From contig JBMONC010000006.1 of assembly GCA_049324875.1 (NCBI GenBank), positions 1 to 64,000 of the forward strand: a DNA stretch of 64,000 bases. The letters are read 5' to 3'. The notes under the pieces were generated by a model, which was given only the letters and a program-made list of their open reading frames with translations, was not told the origin of the DNA and ran no database searches. The stretch is from JAWLHU01 sp049324875. GTDB lineage: Bacteria; Bacillota; Sulfobacillia; Symbiobacteriales; Symbiobacteriaceae. Positions 47,879 to 57,213 of this stretch are shown here, piece by piece. The position numbers and the translations under genes are program-made. Positions within the stretch are counted from its first letter, which is position 1, and each line of letters begins with the position of its first letter.

Positions 47879-49768
47879 TCAGGCGTTGGCCCCGGGCAGC
47901 CGCTCGTCGCCTGCCCGGCGGGTGATCTTCTGCTCGTCCATCCACTCCAGCAGGGGCAGGGCGTACTTGCGGGTGGTGCCCAGCAGATCCCGGAACTCGG
48001 CCACGCTGATCTTGCCGTTGGCCCGCAGGTGCTCCCGGGTCCGGCGGACCCCCTCCTCCAGCACCGGGGCGTGGATGATCAGGTCGTCGCCCACCCGGAC
48101 CGCCTCGCCCTGCTCGGTCAGGAAGGTGATCACCTCCTCGGTGTCCCGCCCCTTGACCAGTTCCTTCAGCTCGCCCACCGAGAGCGGGTTGAAGCCCGCC
48201 CGGGCGATGGCGGCCCGGACCCCGTCCGCCAGCTTGGCCTGCCCGGCGTTGAGGGTGGGCGTCCGGCCGGGCAGGGCGATCCGCTCCCGCACCACGCTCA
48301 GCTCCCCGGCCGTCTCCGCCGCCGCCAGCAGGGCGGAGAACTCCTTGCCCCCGATGTTCAGCCTGCGCCGGACCTCCTCCTTGCCCAGGCCGGAGCGGAG
48401 CGGAAACTGCCGGTAGAACCCCTCCAGCTCCCCCCGGACGGCGGCGATGAACTGGCCCAGCCCCCGCCGGTGGATCAGCAGGCCGCCCTCCAGGGTGCGC
48501 ACATCCGCCGCCAGCCCGGGCAGCTCCTGCTGGATCGTCTCGGCGGGAATCCCGGTCCGCCGGGCCAGCTCGGCCAGGGAGAGGGGCACCATCCCCGACC
48601 GGGACAGGGTCTCGGCGATGACGCCGCCCAGCCCACCGGTCTCCTTCACCTTCAGCTCGGCGATCGCCTGGGCCGCCTGGGACTTCTTGTAGTGGGCGTG
48701 GGGCTCCACCACCACCCCGCCGCCCATGGTGTGGACCGGGGAGTAGGAGCGGATGATGTAGTGATCGCCCCGCCCCACCACCAGCGGCTCCTCGGTCTTG
48801 ATCTGCACATAGGCCGACCGGCCCGGCTCCAGGAGGTCGCCCTCCAGCAGCAGGACCCGGGCCAGCACCTCGCTGGTGCCGGTGTGCAGGTGGACCCGCA
48901 CCCCGTGCTTCAGCTCCTTGGGCCAGGAGTGGAGCAGGTGGAGCCGGGCGGCGAAGGACTCGGTGGGCTTCAGGGCACCGGGGGCGCAGAGCACGTGGCC
49001 CCGGGCCACGTCCGACCGCTCGATCCCCGCCAGGTTGACCGCCACCCGCTGGCCCGCCTCGGCCCGGAGCACCTTCTCCCCGTGGACCTGCAGCCCCCGC
49101 ACCCGCACCTCCAGGTCGAGCGGGAGCAGCTCCATCCGGTCCCCCTCCTGGATGGTGCCGCCCACCAGCGTCCCGGTCACCACGGTGCCGAAGCCGGGCC
49201 GGACGAAGGCCCGGTCGATGGGCAGCCGGGCGAAGGCGGTCACATCCTTCGACTCGGCCGACTCCCAGACCGAGTCCAGCGCCTTGAGCAGGTCGGGGAG
49301 GCCATCCCCCGTCAGGGAGGAGACGGCGATGGCCGGCGCCTGCTCCAGGAAGCTCCCGGCGACCGCCTCCCGGATATCCGCCTCCACCAGCTCCAGCATC
49401 TCCTCATCCACCAGGTCCTTTTTGGTCAGGACGATGATCCCCTGCTTGATCTCCAGGAGCCGGAGGATGTCCAGGTGCTCCCGGGTCTGGGGCATCACCC
49501 CCTCGTCCGCTGCCACCACCAGGAGGACCACATCAATGCCGGTGATGCCGGCCAGCATATTCTTGATGAACCGCTCGTGGCCGGGCACGTCAATAACCGC
49601 CGCCCGCCGCCCGCTGGGGAGGGTGAACTGGGCAAAGCCGATGTCGATGGAGATGCCCCGCTCCTTCTCCTCGGGGAAGCGGTCGGTCTCCACGCCGGTC
49701 AGGGCGCGAATCAGCGCCGTCTTGCCGTGGTCGACATGGCCGGCGGTGCCGATGATCAGGTGTTTCAA
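47879..49768 (-). CDS. selB: selenocysteine-specific translation elongation factor SelB
   Basis: A 629-residue translation factor. The EF-Tu-like GTPase part has MKHLIIGTAGHVDHGKTALIRALTG, the switch DRFPEEKERGISIDIGFAQF, DVPGHERFIKNMLAG and TKKDLV. C-terminal winged-helix domains (from about residue 400) bind SECIS RNA. It delivers Sec-tRNA to UGA codons, implying the organism makes selenoproteins. The TTG start at 49768 follows GGAGG by 7 nt. selA, selD and selC are not in this window, and no UGA-containing reading frame stands out. Confidence 0.95.
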   Translation of the reverse strand: MKHLIIGTAGHVDHGKTALIRALTGVETDRFPEEKERGISIDIGFAQFTLPSGRRAAVIDVPGHERFIKNMLAGITGIDVVLLVVAADEGVMPQTREHLDILRLLEIKQGIIVLTKKDLVDEEMLELVEADIREAVAGSFLEQAPAIAVSSLTGDGLPDLLKALDSVWESAESKDVTAFARLPIDRAFVRPGFGTVVTGTLVGGTIQEGDRMELLPLDLEVRVRGLQVHGEKVLRAEAGQRVAVNLAGIERSDVARGHVLCAPGALKPTESFAARLHLLHSWPKELKHGVRVHLHTGTSEVLARVLLLEGDLLEPGRSAYVQIKTEEPLVVGRGDHYIIRSYSPVHTMGGGVVVEPHAHYKKSQAAQAIAELKVKETGGLGGVIAETLSRSGMVPLSLAELARRTGIPAETIQQELPGLAADVRTLEGGLLIHRRGLGQFIAAVRGELEGFYRQFPLRSGLGKEEVRRRLNIGGKEFSALLAAAETAGELSVVRERIALPGRTPTLNAGQAKLADGVRAAIARAGFNPLSVGELKELVKGRDTEEVITFLTEQGEAVRVGDDLIIHAPVLEEGVRRTREHLRANGKISVAEFRDLLGTTRKYALPLLEWMDEQKITRRAGDERLPGANA

Positions 49769-49847
49769 CGGTGCTCCTCCTCAACGTGGGAATGGCCCGC
49801 CGCTCCCCTCGGTGCGGCGGGCCTCTCCATTATGCCACATCCATCTC

Positions 49848-50798
49848 TTACTTGCCCACGGTCTGGGACCAGTCGTGGACGGCCGAGCCCTCCAGGAACC
49901 GCTCGCAGTCCAGGGCGGCCATGCAGCCGGAGCCGGCGGCGGTGATCGCCTGCCGGTAGGTATGGTCCTGGACGTCGCCGCAGGCGAAGACGCCGGGGAT
50001 CGAGGTCCTGGAAGAGCCGGGGACCGTCTTGAGGTAGCCGACCTCATCCACCTCCAGCTGCCCCTTCAGGAAGCCGGTGTTGGGGGTGTGGCCGATGGCG
50101 ACGAACATGCCGTCGGCCTCGATCAGCCGCTCCTCGCCCGTGGCGTTGTCCCGCACCTTCAGCGCCTTGAAGCCGCGCTCCCCCTGGATCACCTCGAGCG
50201 GGGTGACGTTCAGCTCCCAGGAGATCTTGGGGTTGGCCCGGGCCCGGTCCTGCATGATCTTGGAGGCCCGCAGCTCGTTGCGCCGGTGGACGATGGTCAC
50301 CTCGGCGAACTTGGTCAGGAAGTTGGCCTCCTCCATGGCGGAGTCGCCGCCGCCCACCACCAGCACCTTCTTGCCGGTGTAGAAGAAGCCGTCGCAGGTG
50401 GCGCAGGTGGAGACGCCCCGGCCGATGTTCTCCTTCTCGCCGGGGATCCCCAGCAGCTTGGCCGAGGCGCCGGTGGAGATGATCACCGCCTCCGCCTCGA
50501 TCACCTCGGTCTCGTCGACCGTGATCTTGAAGGGGCGCTGGGAGAGGTCGATGTCGGTGGCCCAGCCGGTCTTGAACTCAGCGCCGAAGCGCTCCGCCTG
50601 CCGGCGCATGTTGTCCATCAGCTCAGGGCCCATGATGCCCTCGGGGAAGCCGGGGAAGTTCTCCACCTCGGTGGTGAGGGTGAGCTGGCCGCCGGGCTCG
50701 TTGCCCTCGATCACCAGCGGCTGCAGGTTGGCGCGGGCGGTGTAGATCGCAGCGGTGAGGCCCGCAGGTCCGGTGCCAAGAATAACTACCTTGCGCAA
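49848..50798 (-). CDS. trxB: thioredoxin reductase
   Basis: A 316-residue FAD/NADPH oxidoreductase. FAD motif VVILGTGPAGLTAAIYTARA; redox pair CATC in RGVSTCATCDGFFYTGKKVLVVGGGDSAMEEA; C-terminal FACGDVQDHTYRQAITAAGSGCMAA. It reduces thioredoxin with NADPH. The start is TTG 50798, exactly 7 nt after GGAGG. It lies just upstream of selB on the same strand. Confidence 0.95.
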   Translation of the reverse strand: MRKVVILGTGPAGLTAAIYTARANLQPLVIEGNEPGGQLTLTTEVENFPGFPEGIMGPELMDNMRRQAERFGAEFKTGWATDIDLSQRPFKITVDETEVIEAEAVIISTGASAKLLGIPGEKENIGRGVSTCATCDGFFYTGKKVLVVGGGDSAMEEANFLTKFAEVTIVHRRNELRASKIMQDRARANPKISWELNVTPLEVIQGERGFKALKVRDNATGEERLIEADGMFVAIGHTPNTGFLKGQLEVDEVGYLKTVPGSSRTSIPGVFACGDVQDHTYRQAITAAGSGCMAALDCERFLEGSAVHDWSQTVGK

Positions 50799-50910
50799 GG
50801 TGCTTCCTCCTACTGGAAAAAGTCTGGGCGCATCTTTCCACGCGTCCATTCTACCAGTTATGACGTCACCCGTATACCAGATGGATATGCCCCTGGGGGT
50901 ATCCGAATCT

Positions 50911-52557
50911 TCACCCGGACAGCAGGTAGGCGACCACCCCCACCAGCAGGCAGAGGAGGGCCATGGGCAGCGCGGTCCGCCGGATCATGGGCCCCTCCCG
51001 CCCCAGCAGCCCCACCACGGCGTTGGCGGCCACCACGTTGGCGACGGCGATCATGTTGCCCAGCGCCCCGCCGATGGCGCCGGCGGCGGTCACCACCTCC
51101 CGGTCCAGACCAATCCGCTCCGCCACCCCCCACTGAAAGAGGGAGAACATCATGTTGGCGAAGGTGTTGGAGCCGGAGACGAAGGCGCCGAGCGCCCCGA
51201 TCCAGGGGGCGAAGAGGGGCCAGGCCGCCCCGGCCAGGGCGGAGGCGCCCGCCGCCAGGGCGAGGGGCATCGAGGGGTGGCCCGCCGCCCCGCCCCCCGA
51301 ATTGATGAAGACCCGCACCATCGGCACGGCAAAGAGCAGGGCCGGCGCCGCCGCCCGGACCGAGATCAGCGACTGCTGCAGGCTCCGCCCCAGGGCCCGG
51401 CCGCCCACCCCGTGCAAGGCCGCCGCCGCCAGGGCGACCAGGAGGAAGAGGCTGCCGGGGGAGTAGAGCGGGTCCCAGTCGACGCCGATGCCGGTCCCGA
51501 AGATCTCCCCCCACCCGATGCGGAGCCCCGAGAGGAGCCCCTTCAGCGGCAGCCCGGGGATCCGGGTCAGCACCAGCACCAGGGCGAGGAGGCCGTAGGG
51601 CGCCCAGGCCTTCGCCAGCGACATCGGCCGGCCGGGGCCGGCGGGCGGGGCCTCCACCGCCCCGTGCCACCCCTCCTCCCACCGGGTGCGGGGCGGGAAG
51701 TCGAAGGGATCCCGGGGGAGGAACCAGCCCCGTCGCGCCGCCGGCACCACCAGGGCCAGGCCGATCAGCCCGCCCAGCAGGGAGGGGAACTCCACCCCGG
51801 CGAAGCGGGCCACCAGCCAGTAGGGGATGGTCATGGCCAGCGAGGCGAAGAGGGCGAAACGCCAGGCGCCCAGCCCCTGCCGGAAGGAGCGCCGCTCGCC
51901 GAAGAAACCGGTCAGCAGGCAGGAGATGGAGAGCGGGACCAGCAGCCCTGCCAGCACCCCCAGCGAGGCGGTCATCAGCCCGATCTCGGCCAGGTAGCCG
52001 TACCAGGTGAGGCCGCGGGCGGCCACATACCCCTCCACCGCCTCCACCTGCAGCCCGGTGCTCACCCCCACCAGGAAGGGGGTGCCGATCGCCCCGAAGG
52101 CGGTGGGGGTGTTCTGGATCGCCAGCCCGATCATGGCGGCGGCCGCCGCCGGGAAGCCGAGGGCGACCAGCAGGGGCGCCCCCACCGCCGCCGGCGTGCC
52201 GAAGCCGGCCGCCCCCTCCACGAAGGAGCCGAAGAGCCAGCCGACGATGATCGCCTGGACCCGCCGGTCGGGGGAGATCGCCATGAAGCCCTGCCGGATG
52301 GCGCCCACCGCCCCGCTCTCGGTCAGGACAGCCAGCAGGAAGAGGGCGCCGAAGATGATCCAGAGGACGGTCAGGGCGATCCCCGCCCCCTGGATCACCG
52401 AGGCGGCGATGGCCCTCGTCCCCACCCGCCAGACCCCGGCGGAGAGGAGGATGGTCACCCCCAGGGCCAGGGGCATCGCCAGGGCGGCCGGCCAGCGGAG
52501 GATCACGAGAAAGAGCAGCACCAGTGCGACGGGCAGGAGCGCCAGAAGGGCCAGCAT
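50911..52557 (-). CDS. L-lactate permease (LctP family)
   Basis: A 548-residue membrane protein with about 13 helices of the lactate permease family: GWLFGSFVEGAAGFGTPAAVGAPLLVALGF, FGAIGTPFLVG, WIGALGAFVSGSNTFANMMFSLFQ, and AANAVVGLLGREGPMIRRTALP. It imports lactate or glycolate, probably with H+. ATG 52557 with AAGGGGTG upstream. A leader with hairpin and T-run suggests attenuation. Confidence 0.9.
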   Translation of the reverse strand: MLALLALLPVALVLLFLVILRWPAALAMPLALGVTILLSAGVWRVGTRAIAASVIQGAGIALTVLWIIFGALFLLAVLTESGAVGAIRQGFMAISPDRRVQAIIVGWLFGSFVEGAAGFGTPAAVGAPLLVALGFPAAAAAMIGLAIQNTPTAFGAIGTPFLVGVSTGLQVEAVEGYVAARGLTWYGYLAEIGLMTASLGVLAGLLVPLSISCLLTGFFGERRSFRQGLGAWRFALFASLAMTIPYWLVARFAGVEFPSLLGGLIGLALVVPAARRGWFLPRDPFDFPPRTRWEEGWHGAVEAPPAGPGRPMSLAKAWAPYGLLALVLVLTRIPGLPLKGLLSGLRIGWGEIFGTGIGVDWDPLYSPGSLFLLVALAAAALHGVGGRALGRSLQQSLISVRAAAPALLFAVPMVRVFINSGGGAAGHPSMPLALAAGASALAGAAWPLFAPWIGALGAFVSGSNTFANMMFSLFQWGVAERIGLDREVVTAAGAIGGALGNMIAVANVVAANAVVGLLGREGPMIRRTALPMALLCLLVGVVAYLLSG

Positions 52558-52587
52558 CTGCGCAAAACACCCCTTCAACGGAAAACA

Positions 52588-52608
52588 GGGCGGGCACCAG
52601 GCCCGCCC
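52588..52608 (-). terminator. attenuator-like terminator in the lactate permease leader
   Basis: An 8-bp GC stem (52608-52601 with 52595-52588), then TGTTTT on the minus strand, 30 nt before the permease start. A second hairpin (CCCGGAG...CTCCGGG) precedes it. The remaining 404-nt gap 52558-52961 is GC-rich and without a gene; I cannot match its leader to a known riboswitch. Confidence 0.5.
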
Positions 52609-52961
52609 CGTCTCACACCCGGAGAACCAGCTCCGGGCGTTCAGTTGTACCCGCACGGACGTACCGGGCGCCCGGCCGTCCGAACGGCCTTGGCGGGGCG
52701 CCGCCGGAGCCCATCACGGCCCGATAGGGCGAACCCGCCGCCTTGCGGGGAAGCCGGCCCCACCTGCGTTGGTCGGGCGGCGGCTTCGCTAGTATCTTGC
52801 GCCGGCCGGCGCCGGCCTATGCATCCAACGGGGCAGAGCGATCCTGCTCGGGTTCAGAATGGGCGATTCGGCCCTGCCCAAAACGCTTGAGGTTTGGTAA
52901 GATACATGCTTGCAGGGCTCGGCACAGGCCGGGCGGCAATCCGCCCCACAGGGAGAGAGCC

Positions 52962-53861
52962 ATGACGGCCAAGGAGCGCATACTGGTCTGGTGGCGCATG
53001 CTGCGCCCCTTCACGCTGACCGCCTCGCTGATCCCCGTCCTGACCGGCACCATCCTTTCGCTGACCGGCGGCCGCTTCCACGCCGGTCGCTTTCTCGCCT
53101 TCCTCCTGGCAGCGGTGCTGATCCAGAGCGCAACCAACATGTTCAACGAGTACTTCGACTTCAAGCGGGGGCTGGACACCAAGGAGCATGTGGGGATCGC
53201 CGGGACCATCGTCCGGGACGGCATCCGGCCGGGCACGGTGCTGAGCCTGGCCTGGCTCTTCTCCGCCGCCGCCGTGGCCATCGGGCTCTACATTGCGGCC
53301 ACCACCTCCTGGTGGGTCTTCGCCGCCGGTCTGGCCTGCATCGGCGTCGCCTACCTCTACTCGGCCGGGCCGGTCCCCCTGGCCTACACCCCCTTCGGGG
53401 AGCTGGCCGCCGGCTTTACCATGGGGCCGGTCATGATCATGCTGGTCTACTACACCCAGGCGCTGGCGCTCGACCTCTCCGCCCTCCTGGCGGCCCAGCC
53501 CATCGGCCTGCTGATCGCCTCGATCCTCCTGGGCAACAACATCCGGGATATGGAGGCGGACAGGGCGGGCGGGCGCCGGACCCTGGCGATCCTGCTGGGG
53601 CGGCGGGCCGCCACGCTCCTCCTGGCCTGCTTCTTCGGCCTCACCTACCTGATCACCCTGGCGCTGGTCGGGGTGGGGAGCCTCTCCCCCTGGACGCTGC
53701 TGGTGCTGGCGACGGTGCCATCGGCGGTCCGGGTGCTCCGGCTCTTCTCCCGGGAGAGCGACCCGCCCAGGCTGAACCCCGCCGTGAAGGGGATCGCCCG
53801 GCTGCTGGCCGCCTTCGGGGCGCTGCTGGTGGCGGGGATGCTGCTCTCGGTCTGGCTCTGA
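52962..53861 (+). CDS. UbiA-family prenyltransferase, MenA-like
   Basis: A 299-residue membrane prenyltransferase with nine helices. The first Asp-rich motif is NMFNEYFDFKRGLD (about residue 62), the second NNIRDMEADRAGGRRTLA (about 190). The first motif's form fits 1,4-dihydroxy-2-naphthoate prenyltransferase (MenA) of menaquinone synthesis. No other men gene is adjacent, so MenA is likely but not certain. ATG 52962 with AGGGAGAG. Followed by a strong terminator. Confidence 0.85.
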   Translation: MTAKERILVWWRMLRPFTLTASLIPVLTGTILSLTGGRFHAGRFLAFLLAAVLIQSATNMFNEYFDFKRGLDTKEHVGIAGTIVRDGIRPGTVLSLAWLFSAAAVAIGLYIAATTSWWVFAAGLACIGVAYLYSAGPVPLAYTPFGELAAGFTMGPVMIMLVYYTQALALDLSALLAAQPIGLLIASILLGNNIRDMEADRAGGRRTLAILLGRRAATLLLACFFGLTYLITLALVGVGSLSPWTLLVLATVPSAVRVLRLFSRESDPPRLNPAVKGIARLLAAFGALLVAGMLLSVWL

Positions 53862-53886
53862 GGGGGGCCGGTCTGCGAAAAACCTT

Positions 53887-53910
53887 CGGGGCGCCCGGTT
53901 GGGCGCCCCG
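53887..53910. terminator. bidirectional terminator
   Basis: A 10-bp stem (53887-53896 with 53901-53910), then TTTGCTGCTT, between the convergent prenyltransferase and lipoprotein genes. Confidence 0.7.
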
Positions 53911-53918
53911 TTTGCTGC

Positions 53919-54563
53919 TTATGGCTTTTTCTCCGCCTCCGGCTTGGGCCAGGCGATCGATCTGGCGATCGCCTCGAAGGTGGGCCGGTAGAGTTCGAAG
54001 GTCTGCTCCGGCGCCGTGGCGTGGAAGACGTAGGCAACCTGCTCCCGGATCACCACCACCCGGTAGACCCTCGCAGGCCCCTTCGGGCCGGTGTAGGCGT
54101 CGACCATCCAGTGGGAGAGGATCCCGTCGATCTCCACCTCGCCGCTCTCCAGGGTCTGGGTGTCGGGGTACCGCTTCCGGATCTCCTCCCCCAGCGCCTT
54201 CAGGTAGGCGGCCAGGGTCAGGTCCTTGAACTGATCGTCGGCGGTGATGACGATGTTCTCCCGGAAGAGGTCCTCCACCCCGTTCTGAGGGCTGATCAGG
54301 ACGACGACGGTCCCCTCTTTCTCGCCCGCCTCCCAGAGGATGGGGGTCCTGACGCTCAGCCCGGTCTTCTCGTCGGTGTAGAGCTGCTTCAGCACCGGTC
54401 CCTTCTTCTCCGCCTGGGGGTCGCTGGAGGGCGCCGGGGCCTCGCCCGTCTTGGCTCCCCCCTGCTCGCCGGTCTGGGCCGGCGGTTCCGTCCCCTTCTT
54501 CGCCGCGGGGGTGCCGCAGCCGGCCAGGAGGGCCGCCAGGAGGGGGAGCAGGAGCCATCGCAT
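53919..54563 (-). CDS. lipoprotein with PsbP/DcrB-like domain
   Basis: A 214-residue lipoprotein: signal MRWLLLPLLAALLAGC (Cys 16), a Pro/Ala/Glu linker, then a PsbP/DcrB-like alpha-beta domain (about 55-205). TGLSVRTPILWEAGEKEGTVVVLISPQNGVEDLFRENIVI has the pattern of that family. Function unknown. Alone between convergent or tandem neighbours. Confidence 0.7.
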   Translation of the reverse strand: MRWLLLPLLAALLAGCGTPAAKKGTEPPAQTGEQGGAKTGEAPAPSSDPQAEKKGPVLKQLYTDEKTGLSVRTPILWEAGEKEGTVVVLISPQNGVEDLFRENIVITADDQFKDLTLAAYLKALGEEIRKRYPDTQTLESGEVEIDGILSHWMVDAYTGPKGPARVYRVVVIREQVAYVFHATAPEQTFELYRPTFEAIARSIAWPKPEAEKKP

Positions 54564-54653
54564 CCAGATGCGACGACGTCTATGGGTAATTGCGATGCAC
54601 CTCCCCTGTTCCTGCCTCCATTATCCATTCGCTGTCAGGCCGCGAACCTCCTG

Positions 54654-54679
54654 TCACGGCGGAGACCTCTCCGCCGTGA
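54654..54679 (-). terminator. terminator of the serine protease gene
   Basis: An 11-bp stem (54654-54664 with 54669-54679), directly after the stop, weak tail. Confidence 0.55.
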
Positions 54680-55501
54680 TTACGGACGCCTCGCTGTCTG
54701 CTCCTTCACCGGCTCCGCCCTCCGCACCACCCGGGCCTGGGCGGCGCCGGACAGCCCGAGCAGCCGCCGGAACTCGGCGGGAATGGCGGTGCTGACCGGC
54801 AGCCCCATCTCCTGCAGCTCCTCCACGTAGAGCGGGTAGTCGTGGGTCCAGCGGCCCTCGGTCAGCGCCCTGGCCACCTCGGTCGCCCGCTCGTCGCCCA
54901 GCTTGGGCTGGAGCAGCTGGAAGGCCATCCGGTGGAGCTGGGCCGTCGCCTTCCCGGCCAGGTCGGCCATCATGATCGTCTGGTCGCCGACGCTGTTCTT
55001 CTCCTTCTCCTTCAGCACCCGCAGGTAGGCGCTGGCGGGCATCCCGTTCAGTTGGGGGTCGACCGGCCCCAGCATGGCGTTCTCATCCATCAGGATCTGG
55101 TCGGAGGCCAGGCAGAGGAAGGTGCCGCCCGACATGGCGTACTGGGGGACGATGGCGGTGACGCCGGGCCGGTGGGCCCGCAGGACACGGGCGATCTGGC
55201 TGGCGGCGATCACAAGCCCGCCGGGGGTGTGGATCACCAGGTCGATCGGCCGGTTGCCGGCGGCGCGCACCTTCTCCATGATCTGCTCGCTGTCGTCCAG
55301 GTTGATGTACCGGGCCATCAGCGCCCCCAGGAGCCCCGCCTGCTGCCGGTGGATCAGGGTGATCACCCGGCTCCCCCGCTGGCGCTCGATGCGGGCGATC
55401 AGCCGGCGCCGCTGCATGGCCACCAGCGCCTGCCGGATGGCGGGCAGGATGGTGAAGCCGAGGATCATCCAGAGCCAGAGCAGGTTCTGCAAATTCTCCA
55501 C
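54680..55501 (-). CDS. membrane ClpP-fold serine protease (SDH_sah/DUF114 family)
   Basis: A 273-residue protein with one N-terminal membrane helix (about 5-25) and a ClpP/crotonase-type serine protease domain. The likely nucleophile Ser is in PQYAMSGGTFLCLASDQILMDENAMLGPVDPQ (about residue 125), with the family's downstream Asp. DLVIHTPGGLVIAASQIARVL is the classic SppA/SDH start. It resembles bacterial SDH proteinases linked to membrane protein or signal-peptide turnover. Single gene. Confidence 0.8.
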   Translation of the reverse strand: MENLQNLLWLWMILGFTILPAIRQALVAMQRRRLIARIERQRGSRVITLIHRQQAGLLGALMARYINLDDSEQIMEKVRAAGNRPIDLVIHTPGGLVIAASQIARVLRAHRPGVTAIVPQYAMSGGTFLCLASDQILMDENAMLGPVDPQLNGMPASAYLRVLKEKEKNSVGDQTIMMADLAGKATAQLHRMAFQLLQPKLGDERATEVARALTEGRWTHDYPLYVEELQEMGLPVSTAIPAEFRRLLGLSGAAQARVVRRAEPVKEQTARRP

Positions 55502-55688
55502 GGGATGGACCTCCCCTCACGGACACCCGCCTTGTCGAGTGCCATCTATGGGAATATCTTACATCAACCTGGGCGAATTTTCCACCGCCTCCCCCCAATT
55601 TGCTGGCGGAAGAAGCCGAAGGGCCGATAGCCGCTCCCGGGACGGCATGCTACGATGCTCCCAGAATGGCCCGAGGAGGGAATGGCCC

Positions 55689-56528
55689 GTGCAACTATTC
55701 GACATCGTCTCCCGGAACCGGCGACCCGAGCCCTGGACAGAGGGCGAGAACATCCCCTGGAACGACCCCGGCTTCAGCCGCCGGATGCTGCAGGAGCACC
55801 TCTCCCAGGAGCACGACCTGGCCAGCCGGCGGGCGGCGGTGATCGAGAGCCAGGTGGCCTGGATCCACCAGGGGCTGCTGGCGGGGCGGCCCGCCCGGGT
55901 GCTCGACCTGGGATGCGGTCCGGGGCTCTACTGCCAGGCGCTGGCCCGGCTTGGCCACACCTGCACCGGGGTGGACTGGGCGCCCGCCGCCGTCGAGTAC
56001 GCCCGGCAGAGGGCGGCGGCCGAGGCGCTGCCCATCACCTACCTGCTGGAGGACGTGCGAACGGCGGAGCCGCCGGGCGAGCAGGAGCTGGTGATGATGC
56101 TCTACGGCGAGTTCAACGTCTTCCGGCCGGCCCACGCAGCGGCTCTGCTGGAGAAGGCCCACCGCTCCCTGAAGCCGGGGGGCAGCCTCCTGCTGGAGCC
56201 CCACACGGTGGAGGGGGTCCGGCAGGGCGCGGGGGAGCGGGCCTGGTGGGCGATTCCCACCGGGCTCTTCTCCGAGAGGCCCCACCTGGGGCTGGAGGAG
56301 TCCTTCTGGGAGGAGGCGACCCAGACCAAGACGGTCCGGTACTACGTGGTCGACGCCGGGACCGGCGGGGTGACAGCCTATGCAGCCAGCTACCAGGCAT
56401 ACAGCCGGGAGGGGTTCACCGCCCTCCTCACGGCGGCGGGCTTCACCGAGATCGCCTTCCGGGAGAGCCTGAGTGAGGCCTACCCCCAGCCGGGACTCCA
56501 GGTGATCACCGCGCGCAAGGGCCCCTAG
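55689..56528 (+). CDS. class I SAM-dependent methyltransferase
   Basis: A 279-residue methyltransferase. GTG start at 55689 (GGAGGG upstream). Motif I is ARVLDLGCGPGLYCQALARLGHTCTGVDWAPAAVEYAR, motif II LVMMLYGEFNVF, then LLEKAHRSLKPGGSLLLEPHTV. The N-terminus (IPWNDPGFSRRMLQEHLSQEHD) suggests small-molecule substrates as in BioC/UbiE-like enzymes. Substrate unknown. Two hairpins follow. Confidence 0.8.
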   Translation: MQLFDIVSRNRRPEPWTEGENIPWNDPGFSRRMLQEHLSQEHDLASRRAAVIESQVAWIHQGLLAGRPARVLDLGCGPGLYCQALARLGHTCTGVDWAPAAVEYARQRAAAEALPITYLLEDVRTAEPPGEQELVMMLYGEFNVFRPAHAAALLEKAHRSLKPGGSLLLEPHTVEGVRQGAGERAWWAIPTGLFSERPHLGLEESFWEEATQTKTVRYYVVDAGTGGVTAYAASYQAYSREGFTALLTAAGFTEIAFRESLSEAYPQPGLQVITARKGP

Positions 56529-56534
56529 CCGCCA

Positions 56535-56566
56535 ACGCCCCCCCTGTCCGGCGACAGGCGGGGCGT
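56535..56566 (+). terminator. terminator of the methyltransferase gene
   Basis: A long GC stem between 56535 and 56566 (arms end in CTGTC/GACAG), followed by TTCTCC. Confidence 0.55.
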
Positions 56567-56608
56567 TCTCCTCCGATCCCGACCGATCGCCGGGCCGCGC
56601 GCCAAAAA

Positions 56609-56635
56609 GCACCCCCCTGCCGGTCAGGGGGGTGC
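56609..56635. terminator. bidirectional terminator
   Basis: An 11-bp stem (56609-56619 with 56625-56635). The minus-strand tail is TTTTTGGC, ending the murT-gatD operon. The plus-strand tail is GTTTG. Confidence 0.8.
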
Positions 56636-56640
56636 GTTTG

Positions 56641-57213
56641 TCACGGATGGAGCCCCTTCCACTCCCGCCGGTCCCGCCGGGCCAGCCGGGAGAACTCCTC
56701 CCCCACCCAGTCCAGAAAGGCGGCATCCCAGGGCGGCCCCTGGGGCCAGCGCCCCTCCACCCGCTCCAGGATCTCCAGGTCCCAGCGGCCGTAGAGCGCC
56801 GTCAGGGTGGCGTGGGCCTCCCGCCCCGCCACCGCCTGCGCCTCCCCCTGGCTCTCCCCGCCGAAGAGGAAGGCGTCGTCGCAGATGTAGTAGTTGCAGG
56901 TGGCCGCCCGCCGCTCCGGCGGGATGGTGCAGCCCTGCGGGCCGTGGTAGACGCACTTGCTCGGCCAGACCCCGGCGTTGGCCTCCCGGTTCTCCACCCG
57001 CTTCAGCAGCAGCCCGCGGGGGCCGGTCCGCAGGTTTCCCGCCGCCAGCTCCGCCAGCAGCCAGTCCCGCCCGCCCAGGGTGACGATCCGGCCGATATCC
57101 GCCCAGTCCACCCCCGGCGGGGAGGCGCAGCAGCCGGTGGGGCCGTGGGGGCACTGGAAGCAGAGGGAGGAGTGGAGCCGGGTGTTCACCCCGGCCCGCT
57201 CCAGCCGGATCAC
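56641..57213 (-). CDS. Cys-rich YkgJ-like metal-binding protein, coupled to gatD
   Basis: A 190-residue soluble protein with eight cysteines in two groups: SSLCFQCPHGPTGCCASP (residues 16-33) and SKCVYHGPQGCTIPPERRAATCNYYIC. The pattern matches the YkgJ/CxxCxxCC family, which binds zinc or iron. The GTG start overlaps the gatD stop by 4 nt. A tight third gene in the murT-gatD operon is not usual and suggests a link to wall modification or iron. Function otherwise unknown. Confidence 0.75.
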   Translation of the reverse strand: MIRLERAGVNTRLHSSLCFQCPHGPTGCCASPPGVDWADIGRIVTLGGRDWLLAELAAGNLRTGPRGLLLKRVENREANAGVWPSKCVYHGPQGCTIPPERRAATCNYYICDDAFLFGGESQGEAQAVAGREAHATLTALYGRWDLEILERVEGRWPQGPPWDAAFLDWVGEEFSRLARRDRREWKGLHP

